Notes: generated by a model from the sequence alone, not told the origin. A DNA stretch of 64,000 nucleotides from Collybiopsis luxurians FD-317 M1 (GCA_000827265.1 KN834754.1:1008831-1072830), one strand, 5' to 3'; positions 27,352 through 40,100 are shown, counted from the first letter of the stretch. Numbers and translations are program-made.

Positions 27352-30100
27352 ATGGCAACCACTCTCAGAAATTTCCAGGCGGAAATTCAACATATTCATG
27401 ATCGTGAAACTGCTAAGCAAAGGGCGTTCGGCGTCGAGCAGCTTCAGAAGGAACAGAAACCATCCAAGGGCAAGACAAAGGAGGATGTAATTCCTTCTAA
27501 AACAAAGGCAAAGGACGATTCCATTATTGAACTTACCAGCGCTGGAACGGAAGAGCCCAGAGATTCAACAGAGGCAGAGGATAAAATCTTGGTAGGCTGA
27601 AATGACATTCCGATTGCAGTTATTTCTGATGGATTGCACAGGAACTTCTGCTCACAAAAGTCCCAACAAACCATGACTCTGCTCGTGACATGCTTGCCGC
27701 TTTGATAACGCAAAATCACGGAGAATACGTTTTTCGTATCGGCGCACAACCTTCCAAAGCAAAACTTTTTGCTGGAGAACTCGATGACGATCTTGTACAA
27801 GACTGGTCAGGTGTCGAACGTACCGAGGATCAAGTAGAGTTCTTGATTCAGGAAATCACCTCTACTGTGGAGGAGATCGGTGGAAAGGTACATGTTTTGG
27901 CTTGATGATATGCATGTTCTCATAAAGCGACAGACTTCACTGTTATGCGAGATAACCGGGAGGCACCCACGGAAATCATTATTACTGAGACTACCCCCTC
28001 CGAATGTCTCTCTTACTCCTGAAGTTCGATGTGCCGTCGTAGGAAACGTAGATTCCGGAAAATCCACTACACTTGGTGTTTTAACGCGCGGTATGTTTAC
28101 CGATTGTAATATTTTTGTGCATTGGCTCTGATCGCGAACAAGGCGCACTTGATGATGGTCGAGGGAGGGCACGGGTTGGCCTGTTTCGTCACAAACATGA
28201 AATCGAAACTGGACGGACATCTAGCGTTGGCATGGAGGTGTGGACTTATCCACTTTCCACCCAATCCTGAACCTCACTCCCTTATAGATTCTCGGCTTTG
28301 CACCATCAGGTGCACCCATATTACCTGAGACTGCGGCTTCCAGCGATCCCGACGTTGTCCGACGCGAAAAGCTGGGTTGGGAAGAGATTTCCATCCAGGC
28401 TGCAAAGATTGTTTCTTTCATAGGTGCATTCCTCGTTCGTTTTCCCTCGACACATTCTCACGTTCCTCAGATCTCGCTGGACATGAGCGATATCTCAAAA
28501 CCACTCTCTACGGGCTAACCTCTGGCGCTCCTTCTTGCGTAATCCTTACCGTCGGAGCCAACGCAGGGCTTATCGGAATGTCAAAAGAACATCTCTCCAT
28601 TGCTCTTGCATTGAGTGTGCCGATCGTTGTGTGCATAACGAAGGTCCTACTTTCCAAAATTAACCGCTGTCCTCCCTTTGATTCCTCGTTCAGATTGATA
28701 TGACTCCAGCTAACGTTCAAGCGGAAACAATCAAACAAGTCGTAAAGATCTTGCGCAGCCCAGGGTGTCGGTCAGTCCTTTCTCTCAGTCCTTTAGTTCT
28801 ATGATAACTCTTCCCCCATAGAAAAGTGCCCGTATTCGTCAAATCAAACGAAGTAGCGGTAGAGATCGCTACAAACTTTGGAAAGGAAAAGTACGCTACT
28901 ACATCTTAGGAGTTGGGTCGGACGTTTATCTCGCCCCATAGGCTATGCCCCATTTTCCAAGTTTCAAATGTAACCGGTGAAGGTCTTGACTATGTTCGTT
29001 TGCCAGGATTTTATGTTCAATATGAGCCTTCCTGATCGATACAATCTCGCAGCTTCGCACGTTCCTCAATCTTCTGCCCTCGAGCGAAGGAGACACAGAC
29101 AAGTTTGCCGTAGACCAGCCTCTGGAGGTATTAATCGCCATAACATCCTACCTTATTTTAGAGTCATTAACTTCCTTTCCAGTTCTCTGTTACCGAAGTA
29201 TGGTCCGTCCCATACGTTGGTACCGTAGTCAACGGCATCATCAATGGCGGCAGCCTCAAGACGGGCGATCCAGTAATGTTGGGGCCTGACTCGAATGGAA
29301 ACTTCCAGAGCACGGTCGTGAAAAGTATGCAGCGGAAACGGTTTGTAGATTTGGCCCTTTCTGCACCTCGTATGTTCCACTCATGAATTGTTGAATTTCT
29401 GGTACTTTAGAGCGTCAGTCACCACAGCAGAGGCTGGCCAGTGCGTCTCATGTGCACTGAAACGAGTACGGCGGAACACAGTGCGGAAAGGAATGGTGAT
29501 GGTTTCCAAGTCGGAGACGCTACCCAAAGGTGCTTCTATCTGAATCCCGAGTTATGGTGCAAGTGCTGATGTTATCCGCATTGTCCACTTTGCAGCTACT
29601 AGGCAGTTCCAAGGACAGGTCCTGATTCTTTAGTGAGCATTTCAAGTAAATGTATCTTCTCATCGTTTACAATGCTTGATGTTTAAAAGCCATAACACCA
29701 CGCTACAGAAGAACTATCAGGTTCGTCATGGGTCTCTATCTTTGCCTCGCCTATCTCATCTCACCATGTTGTTTCATTTCAGGCCATGCTTCACTGCGGG
29801 GTATGCTTGATTATCCGATGCTCCATCACTTGCTGGCTGACACGCGCGAATTATTAAAACTAGGCTGTGCGACAGACGGTGAGAATAATCGACATGGATC
29901 ATCCTCAAGGTGTCTTGCGAACCGGGGATCGTGCAACAGTCTCGTTTGAGTTCATCTCCCACCCTGAGTATGTTAAGGAAGGCATGAAGCTCCTGTTTCG
30001 AGAGGGAAAAACGAAGGTAAGGCCCCTGCCCTCGCTCCTCTGACCTCTTTCTGATTCTGATATTTGTAGGGACTCGGCGTCATAACCAAGCTGCTATGAC
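27352..30100 (+). CDS. GTPBP1/2-family translational GTPase
   Basis: GTPase of the EF-1A/HBS1 superfamily, GTPBP1 branch, whose animal members act in ribosome rescue and mRNA decay. The N-terminal part is charged ([20 protein letters not shown]). The G domain has G1 GNVDSGKST, switch region with [14 protein letters not shown]3 [12 protein letters not shown] (the DLAGHE form is typical of this branch) and G4 TKID formed across an intron. Domains II and III follow ([55 protein letters not shown]) to the end LGVITKLL. About ten introns are inferred. It is divergent from the NFKBIL1-like gene (291 bp). Catalytic motifs are intact. Confidence 0.85.
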
Positions 30101-31341
30101 CATGTTGATTAATTTTAATAATGAAGAATCTCGATGTATCATTGGAGTTGAATATTGTCTATTCAATGTATCGCCAGGCCTAGGGACGTTGTAAGTAAAC
30201 TTAAGGTAGAGGCCCTGTACGACGTAGTACTTGTCATTTTAGCTTTGTACGAGGATCTTGTAATTACAGCGACATGTACTTTTGGCATAATATATATGAA
30301 TCGAGGGATTCTCTCGCTCTCACAGAAGAATGGGCTCTGGTCTACCCGTTATTGACAGCTATGAGCTAGCGCCACTGAACGTCGGCATTTTGGCACCCCC
30401 CCCCGGCTGCGGTGCCGGAGGAACTCTATCTTTGCTTCAATTCTCCGCAACGTTGACAGCCTCAAAAAATGAGTCTGTTGTGGTCTATACAGGATGCTAA
30501 GCAAGACCGCAAAGAACAAGTAACAAGCTCAGCGGCTCCTGCTATTGCCCCGAACGGCAACGCTATTGCTAGTGTTCTGAATGGATTTACAGTAGTAGTT
30601 TAAATTAGTTGTTCACAATGGATTAGCGCTCTCCCCGTCACCAACGTTAGCAGTGGCGGGATAAGTATACAACGTGTACATTCACAGCATTGGTCGAGAA
30701 AAATGTACCGGGAATGGTTTCCTAGGCATAGCCGCGTATCTCATTGCGATTCGAGATTCCCCTTACTGTCCCTTGAATCAAATTTAATCAACGGATTTCA
30801 CCTTCTTCGGCTCTTGACGCTTAAAGCCATTCCTACTTTCTGTGGTGTTCGGGCTGAAATTCCTGAGCTAGAATAATTCGCTGCTGAAAAGTACTAGTGA
30901 GACTGTCTCTCGCTTCGTGGTCGGTATACGATAACGCATACATTGATACAATGATACATGTCCCCGCGGGCCGCCCGCAGCAGGCTGTGAGAATTGAAGT
31001 ATTCGGAAACTTCCGCACTACCTCCGTGTCCTTCAAAGCTGAACGCGTGTGGAATCGACAGAGAGCACGTTATCCTTTCAGTTTCCAAATAATGATAGCA
31101 AGACCGACAACTTCTAAAAAGAGGGAGATCTATTCCCAGTTGCGTTGATTGGAATCAATATCAAAAATGAAATGTATACATTTGGAAAGTCTGGAAGGTT
31201 TCCAACTTCGCGACAGGCCGTAAATAGGCCGTCGTACCTTAACCTCCATGGTTTTTTTCGCTCTGACGTACACAGAGTCCCGTTCCCACCACTCATTTCT
31301 TCTTAACCCACTCTCCTCCCTCCTCCCTCCGCTTCTCCTCA
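30101..31341. other. Intergenic, 5' region of the KRE6-like gene
   Basis: About 1.24 kb, one of the longest gene-free stretches here. It contains a 44-codon ORF at 30469-30603 (begins MSLLWSIQDAKQD) with no recognised relative and a short inverted repeat GGCACC/GGTGCC around a run of nine or ten C at 30392-30416. From about 31283 to 31341 the plus strand is strongly pyrimidine-rich, as is common just before fungal start codons. Confidence 0.4.
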
Positions 31342-34237
31342 ATGTCTCTCGTTCGCTCTCAATCCGCTTGGTCTTTCGCTGTATGTCAATTTTCCCTGTC
31401 ACTTTGATATACATGCTCAGGGAATTCAGTCCAACTCGGACTCTCCGTATCCAGATTCTGTAAAGAGACGATCTCGCGGTGAATTTCCTTCAATATATGA
31501 AAAGGTTGCTCGTGTTTTGTTCCACTTTCTTCGTCCGGTGCTCATACTCGCTTCGAAAAGCTCGCACTTGCGGTGGACCCGCATTCATGGGGATCCAACC
31601 TCTCTGCAGATGTTGCCGAAGCTGACGACGAGCTGCATATGCCAGAGAAGAAAGCAAGAGATATTGAACATGACGGAAATGCCTGGTCAAAACGAGGGAT
31701 GTCAAATCTTGGTTTCTTAATTTTGCTCTGTCTAGGAATTCTTGCGTTATTGTGAGTATTCACTCAAGTCTGTTATTACTTCATTCCCCTAAGTGCTCCA
31801 TGGTGCAGCATCGGGTATCCTGTTGCTCACTTTGTGTTATCTCCTCCGCCCTCCACACAAGGTGCATTCAACATTGGCGGTCTCAATGCCAGTGGTCAGG
31901 TTTGTCATGACCGATAGTCACACTATTAATATCGTAATTCTTATTCTCGTTCCAAATTTAGGTCCCCGCAATCCCGGGAAATTGGGGCTTAATAGATGTG
32001 GACACTCCGCAGGAAGCCCATACTTTGCCATCGTGGAAGGATCCTACTCAAACAATGCGACTTGTTTTTTCCGACGAGTTCAATACTCCTGGACGCACTT
32101 TTTATCCCGGCGATGACCCGTGAGTTTCACCACCCGCGTGCTCAATTTCTGGGCTGATCTGTACGTTAACACCAGTTATTGGGAGGCTGTAGACTTACAT
32201 TATTGGGTATGTAACGGTGTAGATTTTTTTGACTTTCGCTTCCCTTTCTTGATTTTCACCTCCTTGCTCCTAATAACCTCAACGACACATCTAACTGGCT
32301 TGGCAGGAAACAAACAATCTGGAATGGTATTCTCCTGAGGCCGTCACAACTGCCAATGGCTCATTGGTCATTACTCTCTCTGCAAAAGAGAATCACAACC
32401 TGAATTATCAAGGAGGTATGTTTGTCCAACTTGTATATACCCCAACTTGTACGTTACTTATTCTTGTCATTTGCTCAGGTCTCGTTGCGACTTGGTTGGT
32501 TTTGGCGATGCCTCTTTGCAACAAATAGAAGCTAACACTTTCCAGGAATAAGTTTTGTTTCACCGGGGGTTATGTCGAGACATCCTTGGTTATACCCGGA
32601 GCGAACAATGTTCTAGGTTTGTGGGTAGGTTAACTTCTTATCTTATCCTCGTATCGCTGAGCACCAACCTGCTGCAAACCTACAAAAACACAGCCTGCGG
32701 GTAGGTCTACTTCTTATACCCTCCTTATATTGCTGAGCATTAACATAGTATGGACAATGGGGAACTTGGGACGAGCTGGATACGGCGCTACACTTGAAGG
32801 GACTTGGCCGTACACTTACGGTATGCTCTCAATGACGGCACAATCTTCATTGTACTCATGCCATCATTCATTCAAACAAGATGCATGTGACGTAGGTACA
32901 GTGCAAAATCAAACGTTAAACGGACAGCCTGAAGCTGCGACGGTGAACGGTGATGCTGGGAAAGGAGGAGTGTTAAGTTATCTGCCTGGTCAGAAGCTTT
33001 CAAGATGTACTTGTCCTGGAGAGGATCACCCAGGGCCTTTGCACGACGATGGGACCTTTGTCGGACGCTCTGCTCCCGAGATAGACGTTCTCGAAGCTCA
33101 GGTGCACTTGAACGACGACTGTCGTCATTTGCTTTTGCTAACAACACCCGACTCCAGATTGATCAGAACACGTTTGTCGCGGAGGTCTCTCAATCAGCAC
33201 AATGGGCAGTGCGTAATTTCTCATCTCCGGCTGTGAACGCCATCTGACCACCGAGCCAGCCCTTCAACAATGCCTACATATGGAACAACGACTCGGACAA
33301 TATGATTGTTGCGAACTCTGACGTCTCAAAACTCAACGGCTTCACGTGGGTGAATTCGACTAGCGGTTTCTTACACTTTACTGAACGTATTACTAGGGGT
33401 AATGTTCTTCAGCAAGCCACATCTGTCGTAACGGCTACGAACACGTCTTGTTACGAGCTGGATGGAGGATGCTTTCAGACGTATGGGTTCGAGGTCTGTT
33501 TTCTTCACTTATCGGTGTTGCCTCCGAGATTGAATAATTTGTAGTATAAACCAGGCATGTTGAGGATTATTCTTATTGCACTGAAATTTCTGACGTACAT
33601 CTTTTCCTCTGTACCAGGATTCGATGATGGAGTGAGTTTCAAGCGGTCGTGCGTGGTGACATATGAATTTAACAATCATTTTCCGCAGTACATCACATGG
33701 ATCTCAAGTGGGATAATTTCCTGGGGATTGAATGCTCCGGGGCTCGGTGCAGATGGTACTGTTCAAATCTCTGCTCGTCCAGTTCCACAAGAGCCGATGG
33801 TGAGTGAGCCGGAAATTACGTTCTCAGTAGTTTAATTGTAATTTGTCCCGACTTTCAGTATCTGTTGGCCAATTTGGGAATGTCCACGAACTTTGGGCCC
33901 GTAGGTACGTTACCCCGAATGGTCTCGCTGAGAGCGCCTTGTTTACCCCACCCTCGAAGATTTGGATCACCTCACCTTCCCGGCTCATTTAACCATCGAT
34001 TATATCCGTGTGTATCAGCCCGAAGACGCTAGGAACATTGGCTGTGATCCAAAAGATTTTCCTACCGAAGCATACATCAATAAGGTAAGTTCTTGTCACT
34101 GTCAGCGCAACTGTTCCCTCAGTTGACGTTAAATTCCACTCAAGCATCTCGAAGCGTATACAAATGCCAACTTAACTACATGGCGTGGCGACTATGGGCA
34201 GCCGTTCCCCAACAATAAGTTCTTGGGTCAATGTTAA
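31342..34237 (+). CDS. KRE6: KRE6/SKN1-like beta-glucan synthesis protein (GH16-like fold, type II membrane)
   Basis: Member of the SKN1/KRE6 family needed for beta-1,6-glucan of the cell wall, acting in the secretory pathway. Cytosolic N-terminus (MSLVRSQSAWSFA, LALAVDPHSWGSNLS), one membrane span (GFLILLCLGILALF), then the lumenal domain: GNWGLIDVDTP, FSDEFNTPGRTFYPGDDPYW, KFCFTGGYVETSLVIPG, PAVWTMGNLGRAGYGAT, the catalytic-type EIDVLEAQ, YKPGFDDGYITW and DYIRVYQPE, ending KFLGQC. Some fifteen introns are needed. They define exons of only 16 nt (32479-32494), 7 nt (32694-32700), 10 nt (33545-33554) and 14 nt (33618-33631). The intron at 33555-33617 is GC-AG; an intron after IYEK (donor GTTGCT) is non-consensus. 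The reconstructed frame is unbroken. Confidence 0.9.
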
Positions 34238-34756
34238 CCCATTGAGGTTACGGCTTTACTTGTGATCTTACAACGAATATTGGTCTTGCATTGGCTTGAA
34301 TCACTAGACATCGTCCATGACACTCCTTTCTCATTTACAAATCCTTTATGTCCTTTTTGTGCTACCACTGCTGTGACTTTGATGACCTTCAAATTTTGCT
34401 TCATATTCATCGCTACCCGCCTCATCGCACTTGCATTGTTGTCCTACCTCCTTGCATATATACATAGCTGCATATGCGTATCCTGACACTCGTTGATCCT
34501 TTTCGACGCTGTTCTCCGGTTCATGCTGGACATTTTTGACATATCCACTTACATCTTCTTTGGACGTATACACCTTCGTTCCAAGTTGGCTTCTATATTG
34601 TATTTGTACCGATGCATGTATTATTCATAGAGTATTTCAAACAAGGTATTAATCAGATGGAACGATGGTTGCGTATGGAACGCTTTGACCGCGAACATAG
34701 GGGTTGATTCGCACGCCTCAATCTCCGTCTCTTCTTTGTTCATCTTCGAAATCGCC
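34238..34756. other. Intergenic, no gene recognised
   Basis: About 520 bases, AT-rich, between the KRE6-like stop and the MND1 start on the same strand. Short ORFs on both strands have no motif. It should contain one 3' UTR and one promoter. Confidence 0.4.
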
Positions 34757-35809
34757 ATGGCAAGCACTTTTACCGGTGTTTTTTTGTGTATATATTTATT
34801 TCTCATACGTTAGGCACCTAGAGGTCTATCCGCAGATGAAAAGCGCGTCAAATTGCTCGAGCTTTTCCACGAAACTGTATGTTTTTGGCAAATTTTCGTA
34901 GGCAAATTTTTCTAAGCTGAACATATGTAGAAAGACTTTTATCAAGTGAGTTTAGCCTTTGCAAGCTTCCCAACCCGTAGCTGTATCTTTTGCGATAGTT
35001 AAAAGAGCTGGAAAAGCTGGCACCGAAGATGAAAGGAATTGGTACGTGGCGGACTTTCTTCTCGAAAGCTGCCGCTAAAATACGCGTCACAGTTTCTCAA
35101 TCTGTGAAAGAGGTTCTTCAATTACTGGTTGATGATGGACTCGTTCAAGGAGACAAGATCGGCTCTTCCAATTGCAAGTAATCTTGTACCCAGCGGTTTC
35201 ACTCACATTTCTTATACCCTTCCTTGTCCAGTCTTCTGGAGCTTTCCATCTCACCAAGGCGCAGTGGTGTGTTGAACGCGGCCAGATTCATTGTAGGTCT
35301 AGGTTGATCCATATATGCGCTTAAAAGATTCAGGGACGCGTGAACGCCGCTAAAGAAACGAAGGCATCTCTCTCGGCACAATTATCCGAAATCCAGCAGT
35401 CTATCGACAAGGAGAAGTCGATGAGGGCTGAATCAGTATGCAGATATCTTGCCTAATCTCGGAAAAGAAGTTGATGCATCTCAGGAAACGCGAACAATGT
35501 CCCTTGCGAAATTGCAGAGTCTGAAAAAAGAACTGGCAAGCCTGGATGACGAGCTTCTCGCGTACGGGGCTTGCGATCCGACCAAGATAGAAGAAACTAA
35601 GCGAGCCATTACTTTAGGAAAAGAGGCGGCCATCCGTTGGACGGGTGAGTTTTGCATGAGTGATTCTTGTTATATACTGAACTAATCTGTTCTCTGCTGT
35701 AGAGAATTATCTCGCACTTTTGTCCCATTTCACGCGAACGACTCAAGTATCCGCAGAGGAGATTCGAAAGTATTTGGAAATTGATGAAGAGTATGAAGAT
35801 ATTTGTTGA
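34757..35809 (+). CDS. MND1: Meiotic nuclear division protein 1
   Basis: Partner of Hop2 in meiotic recombination, stimulating Dmc1/Rad51 strand exchange. The product reads (M)APRGLSADEKRVKLLELF, KDFYQ from a 15-nt exon at 34931-34945, then KELEKLAPKMKGI, SQSVKEVLQLLVDDGLVQ, GSSNFFWSFPS and a coiled-coil C-terminal half ending YLEIDEEYEDIC. The winged-helix N-terminus and coiled coil match the family in order. The first coding exon appears to be only the ATG at 34757-34759, followed by an intron 34760-34813 with donor GCAAGC and acceptor TAG. A GT-donor alternative exists but would give a 36-nt intron and six extra residues. About seven introns in total. Confidence 0.87.
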
Positions 35810-37169
35810 GCCTTCATGAAACTGCGAATTAGTGCTATCAGTATCTCGCATACAAAACTGACCTGTTTTGAAATGTGTAATAGTCTGTTTGCTCTCCTTG
35901 GAGATATACACTGCACGCATAGACTCCCAACTTTTTTTTCTCTACTTTTGTGGGTGGACGGCTACGTTGTACCGATGACTGCGCGCTCCGCAGCCGTTAT
36001 AGCTTCCGAATATTGCATACAAATATTCAGATTAGATGTTTACAACAGCACAATCTAGTACAATGTGGTCTTACCTATAGACGAAGAGATATAATGTCAT
36101 AGATTTAAAGCCGCGAATTGCAATGGGTATGATTATGAGCAACAAGGGTAGAATACACGAATATTTAATCGGACATGATTCGAACGACGCAGAGCTTGAG
36201 AACTAAATTTAACAGTAGTCAAGGGACGTGATGCAGACTTGAGCGAAAACAAGCAAGCTCCCCCATTTAGCGCATTCCTATAGGCTATCGGTTTACCATT
36301 GGAGAACATAGCCGACTCGCTATAACGACGATTACAGATGACATTCAGAATTGAGACCGAGAGCGTACAAGAAAAATTGCAAAGGAAGCTTGGTGAGGGA
36401 ACCGAAGACGACAAGATACTTGCGGTAAGAAAGCGGCCTGATTTGCATTGAAAGGTTCGGTCAGGCATCTGGTCTGGTGAGCTTGGGGTGGAAAGAAAGA
36501 TGTATGTCATGTCACTGAGCAGAATGTTCGATGAGTAGCCCACCACCATTAGGGGTAAGAAACACATTGTCGAGAATTGAAGGGAAGCAGATGTTACGAT
36601 AAGGAACGATGAGTGCCATGTAGGTGGAGCTGTAGCTCGAGAACCAACTGGAATTTCAGGCCCCTTCCATTGGACAATTTGAGCTGCAGAAAACCAACAA
36701 GCGGGACTTTTAAGATGCATAACCGGTATGCGCCATCACCAGGTCGCTATCTACAGAACAGATGAAACAAACGTATTGGTTGCATTCCGCATACATTGAC
36801 TCCACGGTTCCTGAGTAAAATTTAATTGTAAGTGGTAAGTGTCCTCAAGAGACTAAAAGCTCCGCGCTTGAGTCCCGGATATTCATTAGCAGCCTGGATT
36901 ATTTCGTTAATAGCGCCTGAATTTAGAACGAAGGTCGCAAAATACTGCACTGGCAGACGGTTAATCTAAGATGACTGTGGCTTTTCATCAGTGTTCCATC
37001 GGAGCGTACCTTATGGGAGGACGATCAGGAGGGGTGTGACACTGGTGACAAGAGCGTGACAGTGCAACGGGCTGAGAGAAACGGTGGTTGAGCTTTGTTT
37101 GTCTCAGCCATTATATTCCCCGATTCTTTTTCTTGATTTCCTCGTGCCTTTTATATTTTAACCTTCAAG
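35810..37169. other. Intergenic region holding one orphan ORF
   Basis: About 1.36 kb between MND1 and the Zn2Cys6 gene. Apart from the minus-strand ORF listed separately at 36133-36720, I see no coding signal. The last 100 bases before 37170 are T-rich and probably form the promoter and leader of the Zn2Cys6 gene. Confidence 0.4.
36133..36720 (-). CDS. Orphan 195-codon ORF, doubtful
   Basis: An uninterrupted ORF on the minus strand starting MHLKSPACWFSAAQIVQW. It is rich in Ser, Cys and hydrophobic residues, with no domain I recognise and no membrane topology that makes sense. Its length is more than expected by chance in this base composition, but other genes here are cut by introns every 100-300 bases. 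It could be a species-specific gene, a remnant or chance. Confidence 0.25.
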   Translation of the reverse strand: MHLKSPACWFSAAQIVQWKGPEIPVGSRATAPPTWHSSFLIVTSASLQFSTMCFLPLMVVGYSSNILLSDMTYIFLSTPSSPDQMPDRTFQCKSGRFLTASILSSSVPSPSFLCNFSCTLSVSILNVICNRRYSESAMFSNGKPIAYRNALNGGACLFSLKSASRPLTTVKFSSQALRRSNHVRLNIRVFYPCCS

Positions 37170-40100
37170 ATGTCGCTGAGTCCTGCAGCTTCAGTTTCCA
37201 ATGGTTCAGAGTCTACTGCAAAAAGAAGGAAAGTTAATGGCGCTGATTCGAACGGTTCTCCAGCATCAATTTCGCCTGCGACTCCCGCCACACATATCCC
37301 CAAGAGAGGAGCTCGAGCCTGTACCGCCTGCAGGAAAGGAAAAAATCGTTGTGAAGGAGATGTAAGTTTGGAAAAAAAAAGTTCTTCACCGTCCCGCCTT
37401 GCTCACTGGACCGTTGCCCCGGTCGGCCCGGCTTTTTCTGCTCTTTGTAGGCTCCATGTCGTCGCTGCCAGTTGAGCGGGACTCCGTGCATATTCGAAAA
37501 GCCCGAAAAGAAGAATGTGTCACCTGCAATGGCCGGCGTTAATGCAGAGTGAGTCTTTCCGCCATTCTCAACCAGAGCTGTCGGATCAACCTCCGTTTTT
37601 CCAGACGCCTCTCTCGCCTCGAAGGTCAATACCTGGTGTGTTCCGCCCAGTGTCTGATCGTTGTGCTTGCCTGACTTTTTTTTAGGTCATGCAAAGCCAC
37701 ATGATTGGCATGCAGTCGTCTCTGGACAGAATCCTATCCGTTGTACAGGGCCAGGCCAACTCGGGTGCCATGTTTCCTCCACCTCCACCACCTCCTCAAG
37801 TTGTAGGAAATAGGAACTTCGAGGAAGAACGAAGTGACAAGTTCCCTCCTCTTCCTGGCTTTGCTCCTCCTGTGTGTTCGTATTGCTGACCAATTTGCTC
37901 CAAACTCACGTTCCATGCAGCCTCACAAGTACGCTACCTACGGGATTGTACCGAGTACAGCTGCCTCTTCAGAAGATGAATCCGAGGACACTTTGCCCCG
38001 CGCGACATTGAATGCCCCTATCGAAGCTCTCCAGGGACTTGCCAATGCTGCTGCCGAGGCTGCTGCTGTCCCTTCCACCTCCACTCCCAGGTTTGTGCTC
38101 CTTCTCTCTCCGTTGTACTTTCAGCGAGCCTTCTCTCTCTCTTGTCTAGAGTGAAGAAGCGCAAGCGCGCCGAACCCATTCCTCGCAATGCCTTTCCGCA
38201 CGTCGTAGAGAAGGTAATTTTACTCCCTTTGTTTTCCATCACGTAATTAAATAGCTTTTTTTCCCTTCCTAGGGTCTGGTTGCTGATTCGGAAGCGAGGG
38301 AGTTGTACAACATGTAATTTACAGTCACTCGACACCAAGAGTGTCCTTACTATACACGAATTTGTCTCACCCAATGTACAGTTTTTTTGCAGGATGCCAT
38401 CTCTTCATACCGGTCTTCGATCCATCGTATGATACATATGAAAGCTTAATGGAACGTACGCCATGGACTTTCGACGCGATTCTTGCTGTCGCCGGTAAAA
38501 TCCGGAGCGGTAACGGGCCTCTTAGTCCGACTTTCTACAAGTGCTTGGAAGAAGCGCAAGGCATTGCTCGCTCATCTCTTTTTGGCCCTGTAGTCCGGAA
38601 AGAGGCGGTTCAAGGTCCGCTCGTGTTTCAATGAAATGAATTCACAGTTCTCATGGTGAACTTCAGGCATGTTGCTTCTGGCAGCATGGAGCACGAATGG
38701 GTGGTTGCCCAGCGGTCACGCAATGCGAATGGCCCTAGATCTAGGTCTTCATCGTGCATTGGAGAAGCTGGCAGATGATACTGGTAAGCAGAGAACGCAG
38801 GAAGAAGAGCGAGAGCTAGGTAAAGTGGTAGTTTTTTTGTACCAAACTTGCCAGCTGATTATCATCTTACCAGTTGTTTCCGCCCGTATATGGTTATGTC
38901 TCTACTGGTTTGATCACCAGTGAGTCTTTCGTCCCAATTTTGACGGGATGCAGGCATGAACCGAATTGATTGAAGGATGAGTCTTGGTACTGGCCGACCT
39001 ATCGTGCTACGTGACGAGAATTCCATTCGACACTGCCGATTGCTTCTCAATCACCCTATGGCTTCCCCCACGGATGTCAGACTGATCTCTCAAGTTGAAT
39101 TAATCGCTCAAAAAAGTACGCATCCGGTTTGGTATCTACAATTCTTTCCTAAAGTGTCGACCGCTCATAGCACAAATTTATGAAACCCTTGCTCCCATGA
39201 ATGGTCAAGTGAATCATAATACTTTGGCTTTTATCCGCCGCGCCACCGTTGCCCTCGAGAAATGGTATTCAGAATGTGACGAAATTCATCGTGAGTGGAT
39301 ATTGTTCGGGTAGATTATCGACTAGCTCTAAGTTTTATGGTCAATAGGTCAAACCATGGACGAAAATTCTCTTCTCAGAAAGATTCTTGCTGGTGAATTG
39401 CATTATGCAAAACTTTGGCTGGTTTGTGTTGCTCTCCGTGGCGTTTCCTGGGATAAAATGCCTTTTGAACAACGAGAGCTCGCGTTCCAAGCGAAGGATG
39501 CTGCTTCTAGCTGCCTGGATATTTTCCTTTCTTCTCCCGAATATCGGTGCGCTGGGTTATGGAAGATGTATGATTCGAGTCTGATCTTCATTTATCTTCC
39601 TTCATAGCGCTGCTCTTCGATATGCCGTTCATGATAGCCTCGTGACTGCAGCATTTTCAGGCCTTTTCCTTCTGAAGATGGCTAGTTTGTTCCCGGCCGA
39701 ATTAGATTTAGGTTTGATTACTGTTCAAGTCGAACAGTTAGCGCAACTTTTATCGGATGTCGCTGCTGAACGGTGAGTGGCGGACCAATAACCAGAATAT
39801 GTTTCTAATCGTCTTTTAAGATACGCACTTACTCTGCGTATAATGCTTGCTAACCTACGTCGCAAGGTCGGACTTGGGAGTGGAATTCAAACTCCCATCC
39901 CTCACATGGGACCTCCTCCCCCAGGATTTGCCGAAATGGTTGTTACTCCGACATCGTACGTGGATCCAAATCTTCCGGCGCCTTTCACCATGGAGGAGCT
40001 CGGCTTTGCTCCTGGTGATCGCAACATTGTTAGTCCAGCCGCTATACCTCTTTGGCTGCAAGAACAAGTAAGGCAGTTTCGCTCCTTGGATATCCATCGC

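Noticed and set aside
30392..30416. Poly-C run inside a GGCACC/GGTGCC inverted repeat, considered as a hairpin element
   Set aside because: Only six base pairs in the stem and no gene context that fits a terminator or regulatory RNA.
30469..30603. 44-codon ORF upstream of the KRE6-like gene, considered as a small peptide or mating pheromone precursor
   Set aside because: No C-terminal CaaX motif (it ends FTVVV) and no other support; likely chance.
37234..37629. 131-codon minus ORF opposite the Zn2Cys6 exon
   Set aside because: A shadow of the plus-strand coding region that encodes the zinc cluster.
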